Source: Lasioglossum baleicum
Lineage: Eukaryota > Arthropoda > Insecta > Hymenoptera > Halictidae
DNA: 64,000 bases
NCBI RefSeq assembly: GCF_051020765.1
Contig: NC_134935.1
Location: 18,167,579-18,231,578 of the forward strand
Reading direction: 5' to 3'
The stretch's first letter is position 1; each line of letters opens with the position of its first letter. Shown piece by piece: positions 48,372 through 60,871 of the stretch. The notes under the pieces were generated by a model. That model saw nothing but the letters and a program-made list of their open reading frames with translations. It did no database searches and was not told where the DNA came from. The translations under genes and the position numbers were made by a program.

Positions 48372-50482
48372 TGATACTTTTCGCTAGCTGCGCGTAAACA
48401 AACGTGCCCCAATTAACATTAATGAAAAACCTTTGATCACATAGTTTACAACTGGAACGTAATAAGTTATTAATTTCAGAAAAGAGAGAGAGAGCATAAC
48501 ATGCACGCGTTCAGAAAGGCAGAATGATATTCGATGAATATTTGATTCAGGATTTCAGTTTTAAAAATCATGTTCATTAACATCATTCATTGCTGCGTCA
48601 GCCACCTTAATTTTTCGTTCATATGGTGCTGGTCACAGGTCACCGACATGTTCATATATGCAATTACTTATGTATGTCTTTTTTAATAGCAACAAAAACA
48701 TTTATATATAAGTCACACTGCAAGTTGCTAGAACGTACAATAAGCGGACACGTATAGGAGAGAATGTATTAAAGGAAGATTTTCATTCGCGTCATAGAAT
48801 ATACAGTTAACTTCGTCAGGATCAACAGCTGTTAATTGAATTCTGTTGCGATAATTAGAAAACTGGCACTTGATATCGAGGAGGGCGGGCGGTCATAGAA
48901 CGAGAGCCTTGAAAAGCCGAGTTATACGATATGCTTGGTGCATAATGATTCATAGTCGATTGGACTATGACGTAACGCGGCAGCTACAGCACAAGACTAA
49001 GAAAAACGTGTCAAACTTTGATTCTGTTTAGGTAGGGACTTCCTGCGGGCCCAAATACGGTCGTGCAATCGTCACCTACCATACTTGTGTTCCTTTGTTA
49101 ATTTTATTCAACAGCACGATTTACAATGCGATTTGCGATCACGTTTACAAGAGATGGAAAACAGATGAATCGAGGATGATACGGAAATTTACGTATTTCA
49201 TAATATCGGTGTAAAAACGATTATCATTGTCGGAGGGTAGAGGTCATTCTAGAAATTAAGTAATTCATTGTATACTTCATATAATTGACGTTTCATTTCT
49301 AACCTAAATGCACATCGCGTTATTTTATTCCTTCATCAATTCTAATTACCACAAAACTCGAAAGAGAAAGTTGCTGTTTACATCTCTTCAAGTTATAATT
49401 AAAATACTATGGCTGACAGGAATGCTCGTAATTATAAAGATTACGAACAAAAATAATTGAACGTAATAATCGAGTTGTTCATACTCTCACAATTCATCTA
49501 TCTTCAATATTCGTTGAAAGTGTTACGGTCATTACCAATCTGAAGATGGTTGCAATTACAACTTCACAGTATTTCCTTAATCCACGTTCCCTACTTTATC
49601 GACCATGAAGACTTTATTTTGTAAATAGAATAAAATTGCAGTTCACTTTCTCTTACCGAGAAAGTCCTTTTTATAAATAGTTAACGAATGTCAAGGTGGT
49701 GAGTGAGACAGCCAGCGAAAGTTTCATAATTCTACTAAAAATTTCATGTGTTTTTGATTGATATCGATTAAATTTTTAGTTCAACTCCATAGGAAAACCT
49801 TTGGGAAATACTAGCCCGCGCGAGGTGTATGAAAATGAAAAACAATTTGCAACAATGGCAATATACTTAAAGTATGAACGACAATTAAAATTTTTGTTTC
49901 GATTACATTTTTTAATCGACCTTATGTTTATTGAATCCGCGCAATAATACAGACCAGACGAGGTATACGTATAAAAGAAAGAGTGAAGGTATTAAAGCAA
50001 TATTTAATTTATTAATCATTACACTGCGGATTTTATGCATTTATAAGAAAAATGGGTACGTACAATTTAAAACAGTGGAGGTATTAAAAAGATTTAAGGC
50101 CACCAGTGTATTAGTTTCACCTTAACAAGATAATCAAAAGAAGAATGATATTTTTATTTGGCTCCTGTGTATTGCAATCGATGCAAACATTTTTTATTTC
50201 GCATAAAGATCCGCAGCACCGCACCGTCTATCTGACTATCTGAGTGAGTCTATTAAATTTCCGAAAGATTTAGTTGGTGCTGCCGCATCGCGTCGGTACG
50301 ATAGACTATCGCGACAGATCGGTCGCTAAGGTAGTTCCGGTCTGGTCGATCGTTAAAACAGAACGTGGAGAGGGGAAGTAGCAACATGGTGGCGCAGGTA
50401 GTCAGGGTTAGTTCATTTGAAAAGCCAAGCTGTAGTAGAGCATCAGTCGGGTGGCAACTGTCGAGCATGTGCGTCCTCCCTC
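48372..50482. other. Intergenic stretch
   Basis: No supported gene. It lies between the minus-strand small ORFs and the plus-strand myosin and should hold both promoters. It contains a complete MITE at 50,022-50,216 and only short open frames. Confidence 0.4.
50022..50216 (+). repeat. Complete GACTGCGG MITE copy
   Basis: CACTGCGGATTTTATGCATT at the left, GCATAAAGATCCGCAG at the right, with the internal ATTTAAAACAGTGG and AAGAAGAAT blocks and an intact central CCTTAACAAG that contains the TTAA used by nested elements in other copies. Confidence 0.8.
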
Positions 50483-50722
50483 GTGTTCCTTAGTCGCGTC
50501 TCGAATCGCACATTAGTACATAAATTGCATGTACACCCCGGTACGCGAACAAACGGTAGACAGTTCGCGAACATGTGATTTTAACAACGAGTACAGTTCG
50601 TTAACGCCGAGAATCGCGTGCGTGAAAAGTGAAGGTTTCCTTGGCCGGATATATCGTTACCTTGCAGCAGCCTCGTTCGAGGGGGTGGAGAATAATGTTC
50701 TGAACCGTGAGCCACGCACATC

Positions 50723-53700
50723 ATGGTTGCTAAGCACTTCACGCAGGGTAAGTTTCCTAACCGTTCTCGAGGCTGGTGTTTCGCCGTTTCTTCTTACCTT
50801 ATCTGATGAACGACAATAACGCTTGCTGAGTTATTGTCGCTTATATGGGGAAAAAATGAAAAGGGGTACTACGTGCACGTAATGACCACGGTGCACCTAT
50901 GGTGTACAATGGGTGGTGCGACTGGACATGGAATAGTGAGAATAACACGACTACCGGATAGAGGCGAGTCGCCTTCTGATTATTGTTATTGTACCCTTGG
51001 TTTAGGACACGTTCTGTCCGTTTTCGTGCGAAACAACAATAACAGTGGCATTTCTTTTTGACCACTTGTTTCGATCACTTCAAATGAAAAACCTATTAAT
51101 ACAACATTTGCAGGTTTCAGTCACGGAAGATAAAAGAACGGTGGTATATCCCCGAAAAAAGATTGTTCGTATTTTAGTCATGTTCGAAGAGAAAGCTTGT
51201 CAGTCTGGGCGGAGTAGCATTGACCGATTGTCCCGGGATAAGAGAGCTTGCGTGAGGCCGATGTCAAGTTCGTGGTAGCTTTTAAAACGTTCGATGTTGC
51301 CGATCGATCGATTCTCCGTGTAATCTTGCTCTCGCGTGCAATATCGAACGTAAACGCTTCCCCGTACGAAGTCAACGTAACAACAAGAATTTGCTCAAGT
51401 TTTATGCGCGTACCCGATTGCCTTGGTCATACTTCTTTTTTCGTCCATTTTATAAATATTTGATCATTCTTTAAGAACCATTTCTATTATATAGTAAGTC
51501 CGTTTTATCTGGAAATTAAGGGCGAACTGTAAAATATTTTTCTTACACAAAAGCGTTCGTTTTTTTTTATGACAGTGTGTGTCTACGTGAAAATTTTTTG
51601 GAAGCGTGATAAACAACTTGTGCGCATTTCTCGACCCCCTCCAATTTGCATTGCGACATCTGGTGGCACTCGAGCACGCGTAAACTTCGATGTGATTAGG
51701 GGTACGTTTAATACCAGGCCAACACACGCGTTAACGATGTAAATATCATTAATAATTTGTCAAAGAAGCTCGATTAACACAGCAGGCGTCCGATGGTATG
51801 CGAGGATTCTTCCGCTCTGAATCCATCAACCCTTCCTTCTTCTATATATACCCGCAGTGCAGTGATACGTCCAGGGATTTCCATCTTCCACATCGTTTCT
51901 TTTGAATTCTTTTATCACGCCGGTCGATAGCGTGCGAATGCTAGTGCGCCCACGCTTTTCAACGAAGCTTCTTATCTATTTAATTCAGACTAACACTTCG
52001 ACCCCTACACCAGCCGCACTGTTTCCATTTAAAAGTTCCTCGAGAAGATTTTCTGCGGTTTCGAACAGAAACAAAATAATCTCCAACAAATAAAGGTTTA
52101 TAATTAATCCTTATGTAGCCAACCGAAATGTGTAGATTATTTTAAACCTTTTGTGCTCAACATATTTGCACAAATTCTCATTTTAAGATCATAAATAATT
52201 ATATCTATTACATATAGCGAGCGAAGGATGGACATTCGGAGAAATTTTGTATTTTTAGAGACTGGACTCGGATTTTATGCATTCATAACAAAAATTAGCA
52301 AGTGCAATTTAAAATGGCGAAAATATTAAATTAAACGGCACCACATTAAAATTATTAATGAAGAACATAAATTTATCTTTAGCTCCAGTGTCTTGCAATT
52401 GATGCACGAACATTTCATTTTGCATAAACATCTGGACAAGATGTATCTTTTCAAGTAAAATTTTGGGACAACGCGGTGGAGCATAGTACAGTTGTCGTGG
52501 AGGTTTTACAGTGCTGTATGATTATTAATACAACGAGCGATTGCCATGATAATACTACGGCACAAAGAACTCGTAAAACGGTCCCCAGAAAACACCCCTT
52601 TTTCATAACACGCGATCTAGTTCTGCACCGAGTAAACAACACACTCACTATAACATAGCTGACGATGTGTATATGCTGACGTGCTGTATAGCAAATGCAT
52701 ATGTACGTTAACGCAGAGAAGTTATCACATCACGTATGGTAAAACATAAACACTATACGAGCACATGAACGGCATGCACACATATTTCAAATGGAGAAAA
52801 AGGAGAGGATCTTTAGAATTATAAATACATAACTAGCATAATTCCCAATGAATACCCAACGGCTGGCTTATTTCTGGAGGAATGTTACTAATTTATTTTT
52901 AGCACTTCATCCTGTAGGATTGATTAAAAACGAGGCTATTTATGAAATTCATTTGTCGGGGTCTGAGAGACCCCACCTTACTGTATTTATGTGTTATTCG
53001 ACTTTACCTTGCGAGGGTTAATTTTAGCAATTAATCCTGATAGACTTCCGAGATATAAACATATTAGTGCACCCTTTTGGGCTAACGGCTACCTTTTTTT
53101 TCTTGTTTAAAGACGTGCGGAAAAAAATACCTTTAGTCGACAGATGGTCGGTGTCCCCAATATGTATCCACTAAAAAGAACCGCACGTCTATGACCTTTG
53201 GCCTGTTCTTGGCCTTTGGGCTAACGGCTACCTGTGTACTAAACAGCTTTCTATGTCTTCTGTGTTTAGAGATTTGAAGGATGTCTCGGTACTTTTTTCA
53301 CAGAATGTATTTCCAACGATTTTCTTAAGCGGTTTTCATGTTGTCCAGTAATGAGTTGCTGACAAAGTTCCCCGAAATTCGATTTACGTTGACCTAGTTC
53401 CAGGTCCCTTGAGAAACTTCTTCTCAGCATCACACGTATGCGTACCGGTGGACATCTCAAGCGAGTGAGTCACAACAGCATTCTAGCTGGCAGGTTTCCC
53501 CGGAATTTTGAACCCGAACGATGATTCACCGGATATAGACGTTAAAAACCGTATTTCTCCATGGATCCGGAATCTCTCCTGACGGACGCTAGATTCCGAC
53601 TTTATGAATGAGTACTCCACAGTGGATTTTTATGCATACATAATACAAATTGTCTGTGTCGGTTGTAAGAAACGGGAGCCAGATAAAAACCGTCATTGGT

Positions 53701-56700
53701 TTTTTGTTAGTTTCAATAAGATGAAAATAGAGCAGTAAATGCATAGGAAGGTTTATTTATTACAGATGTTACAAACAACGTTGTAACAATTATGTTTTTT
53801 ATGTTATTACAAACAACGGAGATACTCCAGGAGATTAAAATGATTGATTGACCCTTTTCGATAGCAGCACAAAATGAAATGAAGTATGTATTACACGCGT
53901 AACGTCTAACCAAACAAAGATATCGTCGTCTTTCTACTTTGTTTTGATTCGAGCATATTATGTTTGATAATTGAAGCGAGGGCGTCGAATTGCAAGCCAG
54001 TTTGCGCATGCCTCAAGAAGATAAGTTGTGTATCTACTGGCCATGCCATAGATGTCTTTCGGTCAGGATAATGCCGGCGGTGTTCTATCTATGATAATGC
54101 ACCGAGTTAATTATTTCCTCCCGTTGTTACGTGTCGTCGACCTGCCTGAGAACTCTTCGGGGCTGCACTGTCGTTGGTTACTGGGTCGTTGCACGAAACC
54201 TACGGCCTCGATCGCGACGACATGAATTCTCTCAGGAAAGTGGAGTACTGTCAAAGATAGCAGAGAAAGGAAAATAAAGGGGGAGAGACAATTAACCCCT
54301 TGCCGTATTTTAACGAGTCAGACTCGTCACGAAGATTTTTGAACCAAGTTTAACAAATGTGAATGTTACGCATTTCTTGAACGGGCGGAGTGGTTTACAG
54401 AAATCTGTAGATGTCGCGCAATCGTGAATTCTGCATTCTTGCTAAATGCTGTCGGATCTTCGCCAGCTCGGGAAACGGATGGAGATCCGAGGCTAGCGAT
54501 AAGGGGACGCGGTTTCCAAAGAACGACAGAGAAAATAGGAAGCTCGAGGAGGATGCCCGGTCCGTTTCATGGAACCAAGCGGCTAGCCATGCCGCGCCGC
54601 GCCGGCAAGAGACAAACGTCGCGCGTTCGTTGGAACTCTGTTCATGGAAATTTAATACAAGTCGCCCGTAATGATCTCCGAGTTCGCGCGAAGCTTTCGT
54701 GCCGCTGCGCGACGTTTCTTGTAATCGCGGCTTAATCTTGGAAACCGATTGCACCGGTGTTTCCGAGACCGCGTTGGAAATAAAGAAAGAAGAGTTGGAA
54801 AGAAATTTTATCAGAGTCATTTATAATCTTCGTGACTTATAATTTCTCGATAATAATGATTTCTTTTTTTTTTCGCAACTAGAAAATCTCTGTCCCCTAT
54901 TTTTCTTTTGATGTTATCAACTCGACATCGTTTAGTGTCGGAATAAGAAGGTATTTGTGATAATATTTTATCATTTTCCAACGAAAGATATCGCTGCTCG
55001 GCCGCGCGAACACTTTATGAGACTCGTAAACTCACTGCCCATTTAAGACCAGAATCGGCAGATGAGGGGAGGGAGCACGAATCGAGGGGCACAAAAGTTA
55101 CCCTCTCTCTGCCAGTATCGGACACATGCACGACAGAGACGAAACGCGTCACGTGACCGGGCATCATAGAAGGAGAAAGTAGAGTGGGGACACAAGTTTA
55201 ATCTGGCGACTCTGCTCAAGATCAATGCCACGCCGAATATGTATGTATTATAGATACCCATATTCAGAATACGTCGAAAGAACTGAAATAAATGAAATTC
55301 GATGTGACCAAGGCTACACTGTTTGTTATTGAACTTATCATCTCTGTAAACTTGGCAATAAATTTCCGTACAGATTCGAAGCAAATATGTATGTTCATGT
55401 TCATATGATGACGATAGACATGTTGCTGTAAATCAAAGAATTTTACCTCGAGAAGGGGTTATCGAAATAACTAAATGAATGATTAAATTCAGGTATGCTT
55501 ATTTTAGCTTGTTTAGCTGCATTTGCTTTTAAAATTGTTCTCTGGTACACGGAATAAATGGAATTTTGGAGGGTACGAATTATTTGATTAAATGAAAGAT
55601 GAATTGAAACATTATTTGAATTTCATTTGGAGCTCAAACAGTGAAATAATTTTGAATAAAATTATTTGGCTGTTGCAATTAACTAACATACGATTATTTC
55701 GAATGTAGTAAAATAAGATACTATATTAATTGGACGATTATTTTTCAAATAATTGATTTCGATAGTGCCGAAGGAAAAATGAAATGATACACGTACAAAG
55801 TGCGAAATAAACTAGACCTCGAGAATTCAATTGGAAACAGTGTCGCGCAGGGTTCGAAGGAAATCCCGCAGCATGCAGATCGCAACAGTTTCATCGTAAT
55901 CTGAACTTAATTAGCGGCTATAGGACCCTCGCAAACGATCTAGTGACGCGTAACCCGGGATTGTACGCACACCGTTCACACCCACCCCAAACGTGCACGA
56001 GGTAGACTAATTTAACACTTGCGCCACGGTTCGCCTTTTTCTACCGGTTCATTAAGCTCTCGCCTTTGTATTATGTACCTGGCGCTCGCTGGTTTTTCAT
56101 TGGCTTCTCCTGCGCATCGAAGGGAACGTGGAACAAACGACGAATTTAAAGTCAACCACCATCCACTCTCGACGAATGCATGCCGTTGAAATTGCATTCG
56201 TCGCGTCGACGGTATTCCTATTTATTACGTCTCGTTCGAGGAAATTACTGGAAGAGAGAGCCCGTGTTCCTTAAATTATTCGCATTCCATTCCAGAAATA
56301 TCTGTAACTAGTCTACAATAATAGTTGAGACGTTCCGTGAATTTTCACTCCAAGCGAATTGTTGTTTGCACTTTGTTGGATTGATTTCGTAGATCCTCGA
56401 AATATTGAATTCATTTGAAATTCATTTGAAATTCCGATCAAACTCAGTTTCAGGGATTTTGCGAAGGAATATACAGTGGGTGTAAAAAGTATTCGTACGC
56501 CCTTTAAACCAGAATAACTTTTTTATAGTTGTACCAAACGCGCGACCTGATTTTTCATAATCAATTAGAAGCATTGGTTTACGAAATGATATGCAAAAAG
56601 GATTTTCCAAAAATTATAATTTACAAGAATATGTACATGCAAAAATATAAGAAAGGCATTTCTTAAATCGTTTTTTATTTGGGTTCTTAATGAAAATGTA

Positions 56701-58532
56701 AAATACATATATGTTTTGTATTCTAGGTCGGAAGAAATGTTTAATTGTCGACTTAAAGTTAAAATAGCTCCGAGTGCAAAGGGTTAATATCTGTGAGATC
56801 GAAGACTTTTAAATTTCAGAGTTGGGTATCTACATTCCTGGTGAATATTTGGATAGAAATCTTTGAAAATTTATAGAACACGGAGATTGATTGATGCGCA
56901 CTTCGAAAGTGACTTCGATCGTGACATCGCGAGACACTTATTGGTTTTTTGAGAGAGGTTTCCGCGGAAGTAGTATGATAGTGTCCTTTGCTCGGCAGGC
57001 AGTAAGATCGCCAGGAATTATGCATCGAGCCGTCTCAAAATACGAGACCGAGGTATCAAATTTCGCGATATGCAACGCGGACCGTAGGGCGTGTCACGTG
57101 ACACACGACCTTGGGGAAATAGGACCACGGCAGCTGACATGCAGGTGCAACGTGTGCTCTCGCAGGTGCTTGCGCAGCGCTGCACCTGCGTGTTTCGTGA
57201 GCACGTGGATCCCGGCGATGATTTGGGGGAGATGCGGTCAAAACCGGATCAAATCAAAATTGTCATTAATCAAAATCGTTTTTAACAGAGTGCAGTTCAC
57301 TTTGAAAGTTCATCGTAATTCGAAAGAAATGTTTCGAAATAGGATTCATCAACATTACGAACTCGTTTTTGTAATCATTATGCAGTCGGCGAATGAAGAA
57401 TCATAATTAGAGTGCGGGTTCGTATACATTTTTAGAAACTCGATCGAATTGCACGTGTTTGTAAAGATTTATTGATTAAGACTTTTATTATTTGTTCAAA
57501 ACATTTACTATTTGTTACCCAACTTTGAACAAATCTGTATATTACTCATTTATGTTTTATATTATAAATGATGTATGTAGGTTCGATCAGTTCCATCCAA
57601 TTTTTAAAAAGTTCGATCGAATTGCACGTGTTTGTAAGGTTTATTAATTGAGACTTTTATTATTTGATGTTTGTATGGCAGACTGTCATTGAGCTACGAA
57701 TCCTCGTGTTTAATCCATGATTTTGCGTCGCGTCCTCGATTTCCTATTAAAGGTTCGATTGCATTGGAAATTGACCAGTCGAGGTGACAAGGAATCGCCA
57801 CGTACGGCATTGTCTGCGCGAACAACAGGTGGTCAAAGAATTTACCAGGTTTCCATATCGCGTTGCTCCCAACCAAACGTCGATCAATGCCGAATGAACA
57901 TTTCAGCTCAGATGACCAATAGCTGAAGCAATTATTAGATTGGTGGAAAAACAATTGTTGCTTTTATAAGAGCATAACAATCAAGATTCATTATATAACA
58001 ATTGTTTTTGTAACCCTCTTGTTTCTTCCACATCCAAACATACTTCGATTTACTACAAAGATTGTACCAAAAATTGATTTTCAATTTTCATTGGGCAATT
58101 TATTTCACAATATAAGAATAGAAAAATCAAAATTTATTATAGCAATTGTTCTTGTAACCCTATTGCCCCTTCCAGATCTTAAAGTTTCATTTACTTCATA
58201 GAGGTTGTAACAAAAATTGATTTTCATGTTTGACAAAAAAATGATCGCCCACAGTGTCAGCTATATATGTAAATGATCTGCTTGAAAGTATCTGTAAAAA
58301 GAGATTTCACACTTATTCGTAAGATCAGTCGCGACCTTAGCAAAGTTCTGCGACGTAGGTGTGCGAGTTCCGATAAAATTTCTTGCAAGCGTCTCATTAA
58401 CCATCTGTACCGTTCTTTGTTCCAGGCTCGAGCCCTGAGTTCGGTGTCCCGGACATGACGATCATCAGCGACATCGATGAGACGGGAATCAATCGAAATC
58501 TCCAAGTTCGATATGGGAGGGACCAGATATAC
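50723..58532 (+). CDS. Unconventional myosin, first two coding exons (partial)
   Basis: Actin-based motor. Only the N-terminus is in the window. Coding exon 1 (50,723-50,747) encodes MVAKHFTQG and ends in phase 1 at CAGG|GTAAGT. Exon 2 (58,426-58,532) follows a good acceptor (TTTGTTCCAG) and encodes SSPEFGVPDMTIISDIDE..GINRNLQVRYGRDQIY, ending in phase 0 at TAC|GTATCC. 'DMTxxxDxDExxxxxNLxxRYxxDxIY' is the start of the myosin head, normally followed by TYTGSILVAVNPY, which would be the next exon; I could not find it before 64,000, so the gene runs on. There is no N-terminal SH3-like domain. The class (VII, XV, XXII or another) cannot be told from 44 residues. Intron 1 is 7.7 kb. An upstream ATG at 50,529 opens a frame that overlaps the main start. 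Confidence 0.75.
52264..52437 (+). repeat. GACTGCGG MITE copy
   Basis: GACTCGGATTTTATGCATT at the left and TTGCATAAACATCTGGAC at the right with the internal TTGCAATTGATGCACGAACA block. Ends are more diverged than in the reference copies. Confidence 0.65.
53075..53232. repeat. Direct repeat of TTGGGCTAACGGCTACC
   Basis: The 17-base motif occurs exactly at about 53,077-53,093 and 53,216-53,232. Between them AAGACGTGCGG (about 53,109) and CCGCACGTCT (about 53,180) form an inverted pair. Origin unknown. Confidence 0.7.
53618..53707 (+). repeat. Internally deleted GACTGCGG MITE copy
   Basis: CAGTGGATTTTTATGCATAC is followed directly by sequence like the right half of the family (GGTTGTAAGAAACGGGAGCC). 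The middle of the element is missing. Confidence 0.5.
55508..55675 (+). repeat. Dispersed repeat, copy 2 (partner at 13,388)
   Basis: Partner of 13,388-13,555; same block order. It lies in the myosin intron, 42 kb from the first copy. Confidence 0.6.
57439..57666. repeat. Imperfect tandem duplication, period ~172
   Basis: TCGATCGAATTGCACGTGTT followed by GTAA..TTTATT..TTAAGACTTTTATTATTTG occurs at 57,440-57,494 and again at 57,613-57,666. Confidence 0.75.
57986..58227. repeat. Imperfect tandem duplication, period ~144
   Basis: A block with CAATTGTTxTTGTAACCCT, TTCTTCCA-type sequence and TTGTAxCAAAAATTGATTTT occurs at 57,986-58,083 and 58,130-58,227, just before myosin exon 2. Confidence 0.75.
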
Positions 58533-58873
58533 GTATCCTTTTTAATTAAATTCGTGCAGACACAATTAAAGCCCGTGTTTCCGTCAGCTAAAATCTACAA
58601 AGTCAATTGCCAGTCAATTACCCTGTCGCAGTCACTCTATCCTCACTCTGACAAATTCATGAGTTTTATTTTTATCGAATCAAGTTTTCATTTCGGTACG
58701 TTAGAATATTTTAGACATTTTGAAATTTCAACGTATGAACTGTTTAATGCAAAAAATGGTGTAAGTCCAAACAGTTGATCAATGAATAATGAGTATATGC
58801 ATGGTAATAAATATCGACACTTCAATTTTTTAATATCATGGTCTCTCTCTCTCTCTCTCTCTCATTGTTAAAC

Positions 58874-59055
58874 AGCGGATATTTATGCAAAACTTATTAA
58901 ACATATTACGAATAAATTTCTATTTCGCTCGAGTTTGTTGCAATTCAGGTAGAAAATGTTTAATAAGTTGAAAAGAATATAACGGAATATTGAAATCCTT
59001 CTAATGTTTTTACTGTTTTAAATTACACCTATTCATTTTTGTCATACTTATTGTT
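58874..59055 (+). repeat. GACTGCGG MITE copy, truncated
   Basis: CAGCGGATATTTATGCAAAA, GTTTGTTGCAATTCAGG and AGAAAATGTTTAATAAG, then reversed internal blocks (TTTTTACTGTTTTAAATTAC). It looks like a rearranged copy. Confidence 0.55.
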
Positions 59056-59607
59056 ATTTTATAAATGAGGGATTGTAATGCTTTTATTCTGTAATGTCTG
59101 ATAGTTTAGTATTTTAGGAGTAATATCCGAGTAACTGATGAAACAATGCAGACACTGGTTTCAATCAGAATATATCAAAGATTCCATACGCGTAGCGTGT
59201 CGACCAACAAGCACGCTCGATCACATGTGAACCGCGTTGAGTTCCACGCGAGGAAGAGTTTCGCAAAAAGTGGGGAACGGATGTCCGTCCATTTCGTCAT
59301 TCTTCGCCATTACGTCCTAGAGTTAGAATTCCTCCCGTACTCTAACGAATAACTCGCTCGAGTTTAGTCTTCGCCGCGTGATGATGTAATCAAGACTAGG
59401 ATTTATGCTCGCTTTTTCCGTGCGACTCTGCAACTACAAATTATGCGGTGTACACGCGTTATAATAGCACTGATAACATTTCTGTTTCTTAATGTCTCGA
59501 TTAGTCTGGAATGATGTATTTACAATGTAAAATGCAAAAAATGGTCTGCATCGATTGCAAGAAATAGAAACTACTCGACAAAAAATAGCTCGGGAGCAGT
59601 GCAACAT

Positions 59608-59720
59608 TGGGTGCGTTCCGTTTCACGCTTCAAGCGCATACACTGTATAGTGTATGCATAGAGACTCTTATACTACACTATACAGTGTATGCGCTTGAAG
59701 CGTGAAACGGAACGCACCCA
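59608..59720. repeat. Perfect 47-bp inverted repeat with 19-base loop
   Basis: Arms 59,608-59,654 and 59,674-59,720 are exact complements (begin TGGGTGCGTTCCGTTTCACG; end with the complement). Perfect arms imply a very recent insertion or gene conversion. Likely a tiny MITE; ends resemble hAT-type termini. Confidence 0.9.
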
Positions 59721-60723
59721 TTATCGACCACAATTGCAATTAATAAATTCACAAAATCCACAATTTCTCTGTTCGCCGCCCTCAGCCGTTACATTTCTGG
59801 TTAAAGCAAAACTGAAGTGAAAGAAATTATGCTACAGCTGAGGATGGGGGTATCTATCTGGGATTTTAACCCTTTCGTGGAAAAACTCGACGACGTTCGA
59901 CGTTACCAGAATGGAGGGCGGAAAGAGAATTAAAAAAATAGGGAATCCAAGAGTTGGAATAGAAAGCGAGAGGATGAGGAAGATGAGGCTGAATAGGCTG
60001 CGAAAGAGAGAGAGAAAGAAAAGGAGGACAGGGGCTCGGGGTGGTGGGTGGAAAAGAACTATACGTATGAATTTTGTAGGGGTGGGGCGTTGCACCCGGG
60101 TTGGTCCGTTGCCATGACGACAACCCCAGTCAGCTGGTGAACTACCCCAGGGCCAGACCATTCATCCGACCGGGTTTGCCGACCCAACGACCGACACCAA
60201 CGACCCACTGTCGTTTCTTTATACCGACGACGTAGCGTACGGTAGCTGGGTCATTCTGACCCGACACAAATGTTTCTTGTTTTCACATATTTTCCAAGTT
60301 TTAACCCTCTTGCTCATAACCGACAAATTTCGCAAACGATCAAGGGGACATTACACTTTCTCGGTTGAAAATTTGAAGAATTTTTATGGAGCTTATACAG
60401 CGCAATGAAAAATCGTTTTTTGAGTCCGTAATTTTTTCGACACACATTTTGATATTGACGTTATCGGATGACCACGTTTGCATTATTATTAGACAATCTT
60501 TGTAGGCAAATTTTGAGAAAGTGGAACCATGCAAAATCTTATATTCAGTGGCAGTAGTCTGTGTAGTCCTGAAATTTTATATTCCAGCATTTTTTCAAAA
60601 TGTTCAAAAGCTTTAAATGCATAAAGATCCGCAGTTTAATTATTATAGTAATTGCGTCTTACTATGGTTATTGATGTGTAGTGTCTCGAATTAGATAAAC
60701 ACCGTTGCAAAAGTTAAAAAGTG

Positions 60724-60871
60724 CTGCAAGACGACCAAATGATCATCCGGGAAGACTCTATTGTCATTTACTTAGCAGCGAAACTGGGAATATCGGATAG
60801 CCTGCGGCTGGAATTGTCGAGGGCCATCGGGCCAGAGCGGCGGCTCCTTTATTTAAAAATTCAAGTAAATC
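60724..60871 (+). other. Exon-like open frame, unassigned
   Basis: A frame reading DDQMIIREDSIVIYLAAKLG and on to AIGPERRLLYLKIQ, followed by a donor-like CAA|GTAAAT. The composition is typical of a folded protein and GC content is higher than around it. The 5' boundary is unclear: the only AGs upstream lack a pyrimidine tract and give phase 1, which does not fit myosin exon 2 (phase 0). I recognise no family. It may be a decayed exon or chance. Confidence 0.2.

Larger units (their letters stand above)
50748..58425 (+). other. Intron 1 of the myosin gene
   Basis: A 7.7-kb stretch in which I found no convincing exon. It holds MITE copies (52,264-52,437 and 53,618-53,707), a TTAA-family fragment at 52,095 and another at 54,295, a duplicated GGGCTAACGGCTACC motif (53,075-53,232), the second copy of a dispersed repeat (55,508-55,675) and two old tandem duplications (57,439-57,666 and 57,986-58,227). 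Longer open frames near 54,400-54,820 and 56,890-57,400 overlap on both strands and have no recognisable content. Confidence 0.5.

Noticed and set aside
53266..53460. 64-codon minus ORF that looked like a transposon gag or transposase piece
   Set aside because: I could not match it to any family motif, and neighbouring frames are closed.
54395..54820. 141-codon minus ORF and overlapping plus ORFs
   Set aside because: Overlapping frames on both strands in a GC-richer patch of the myosin intron, no recognisable domain.
56891..57406. 171-codon plus-strand ORF, the longest in the right part
   Set aside because: Composition is irregular, no domain is recognisable, it ends in AT-rich sequence, and it lacks splice sites that would join it to myosin.
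59832..60161. 109-codon ORF rich in Leu, Ser and Phe
   Set aside because: Complement of a purine-rich tract; low-complexity product.
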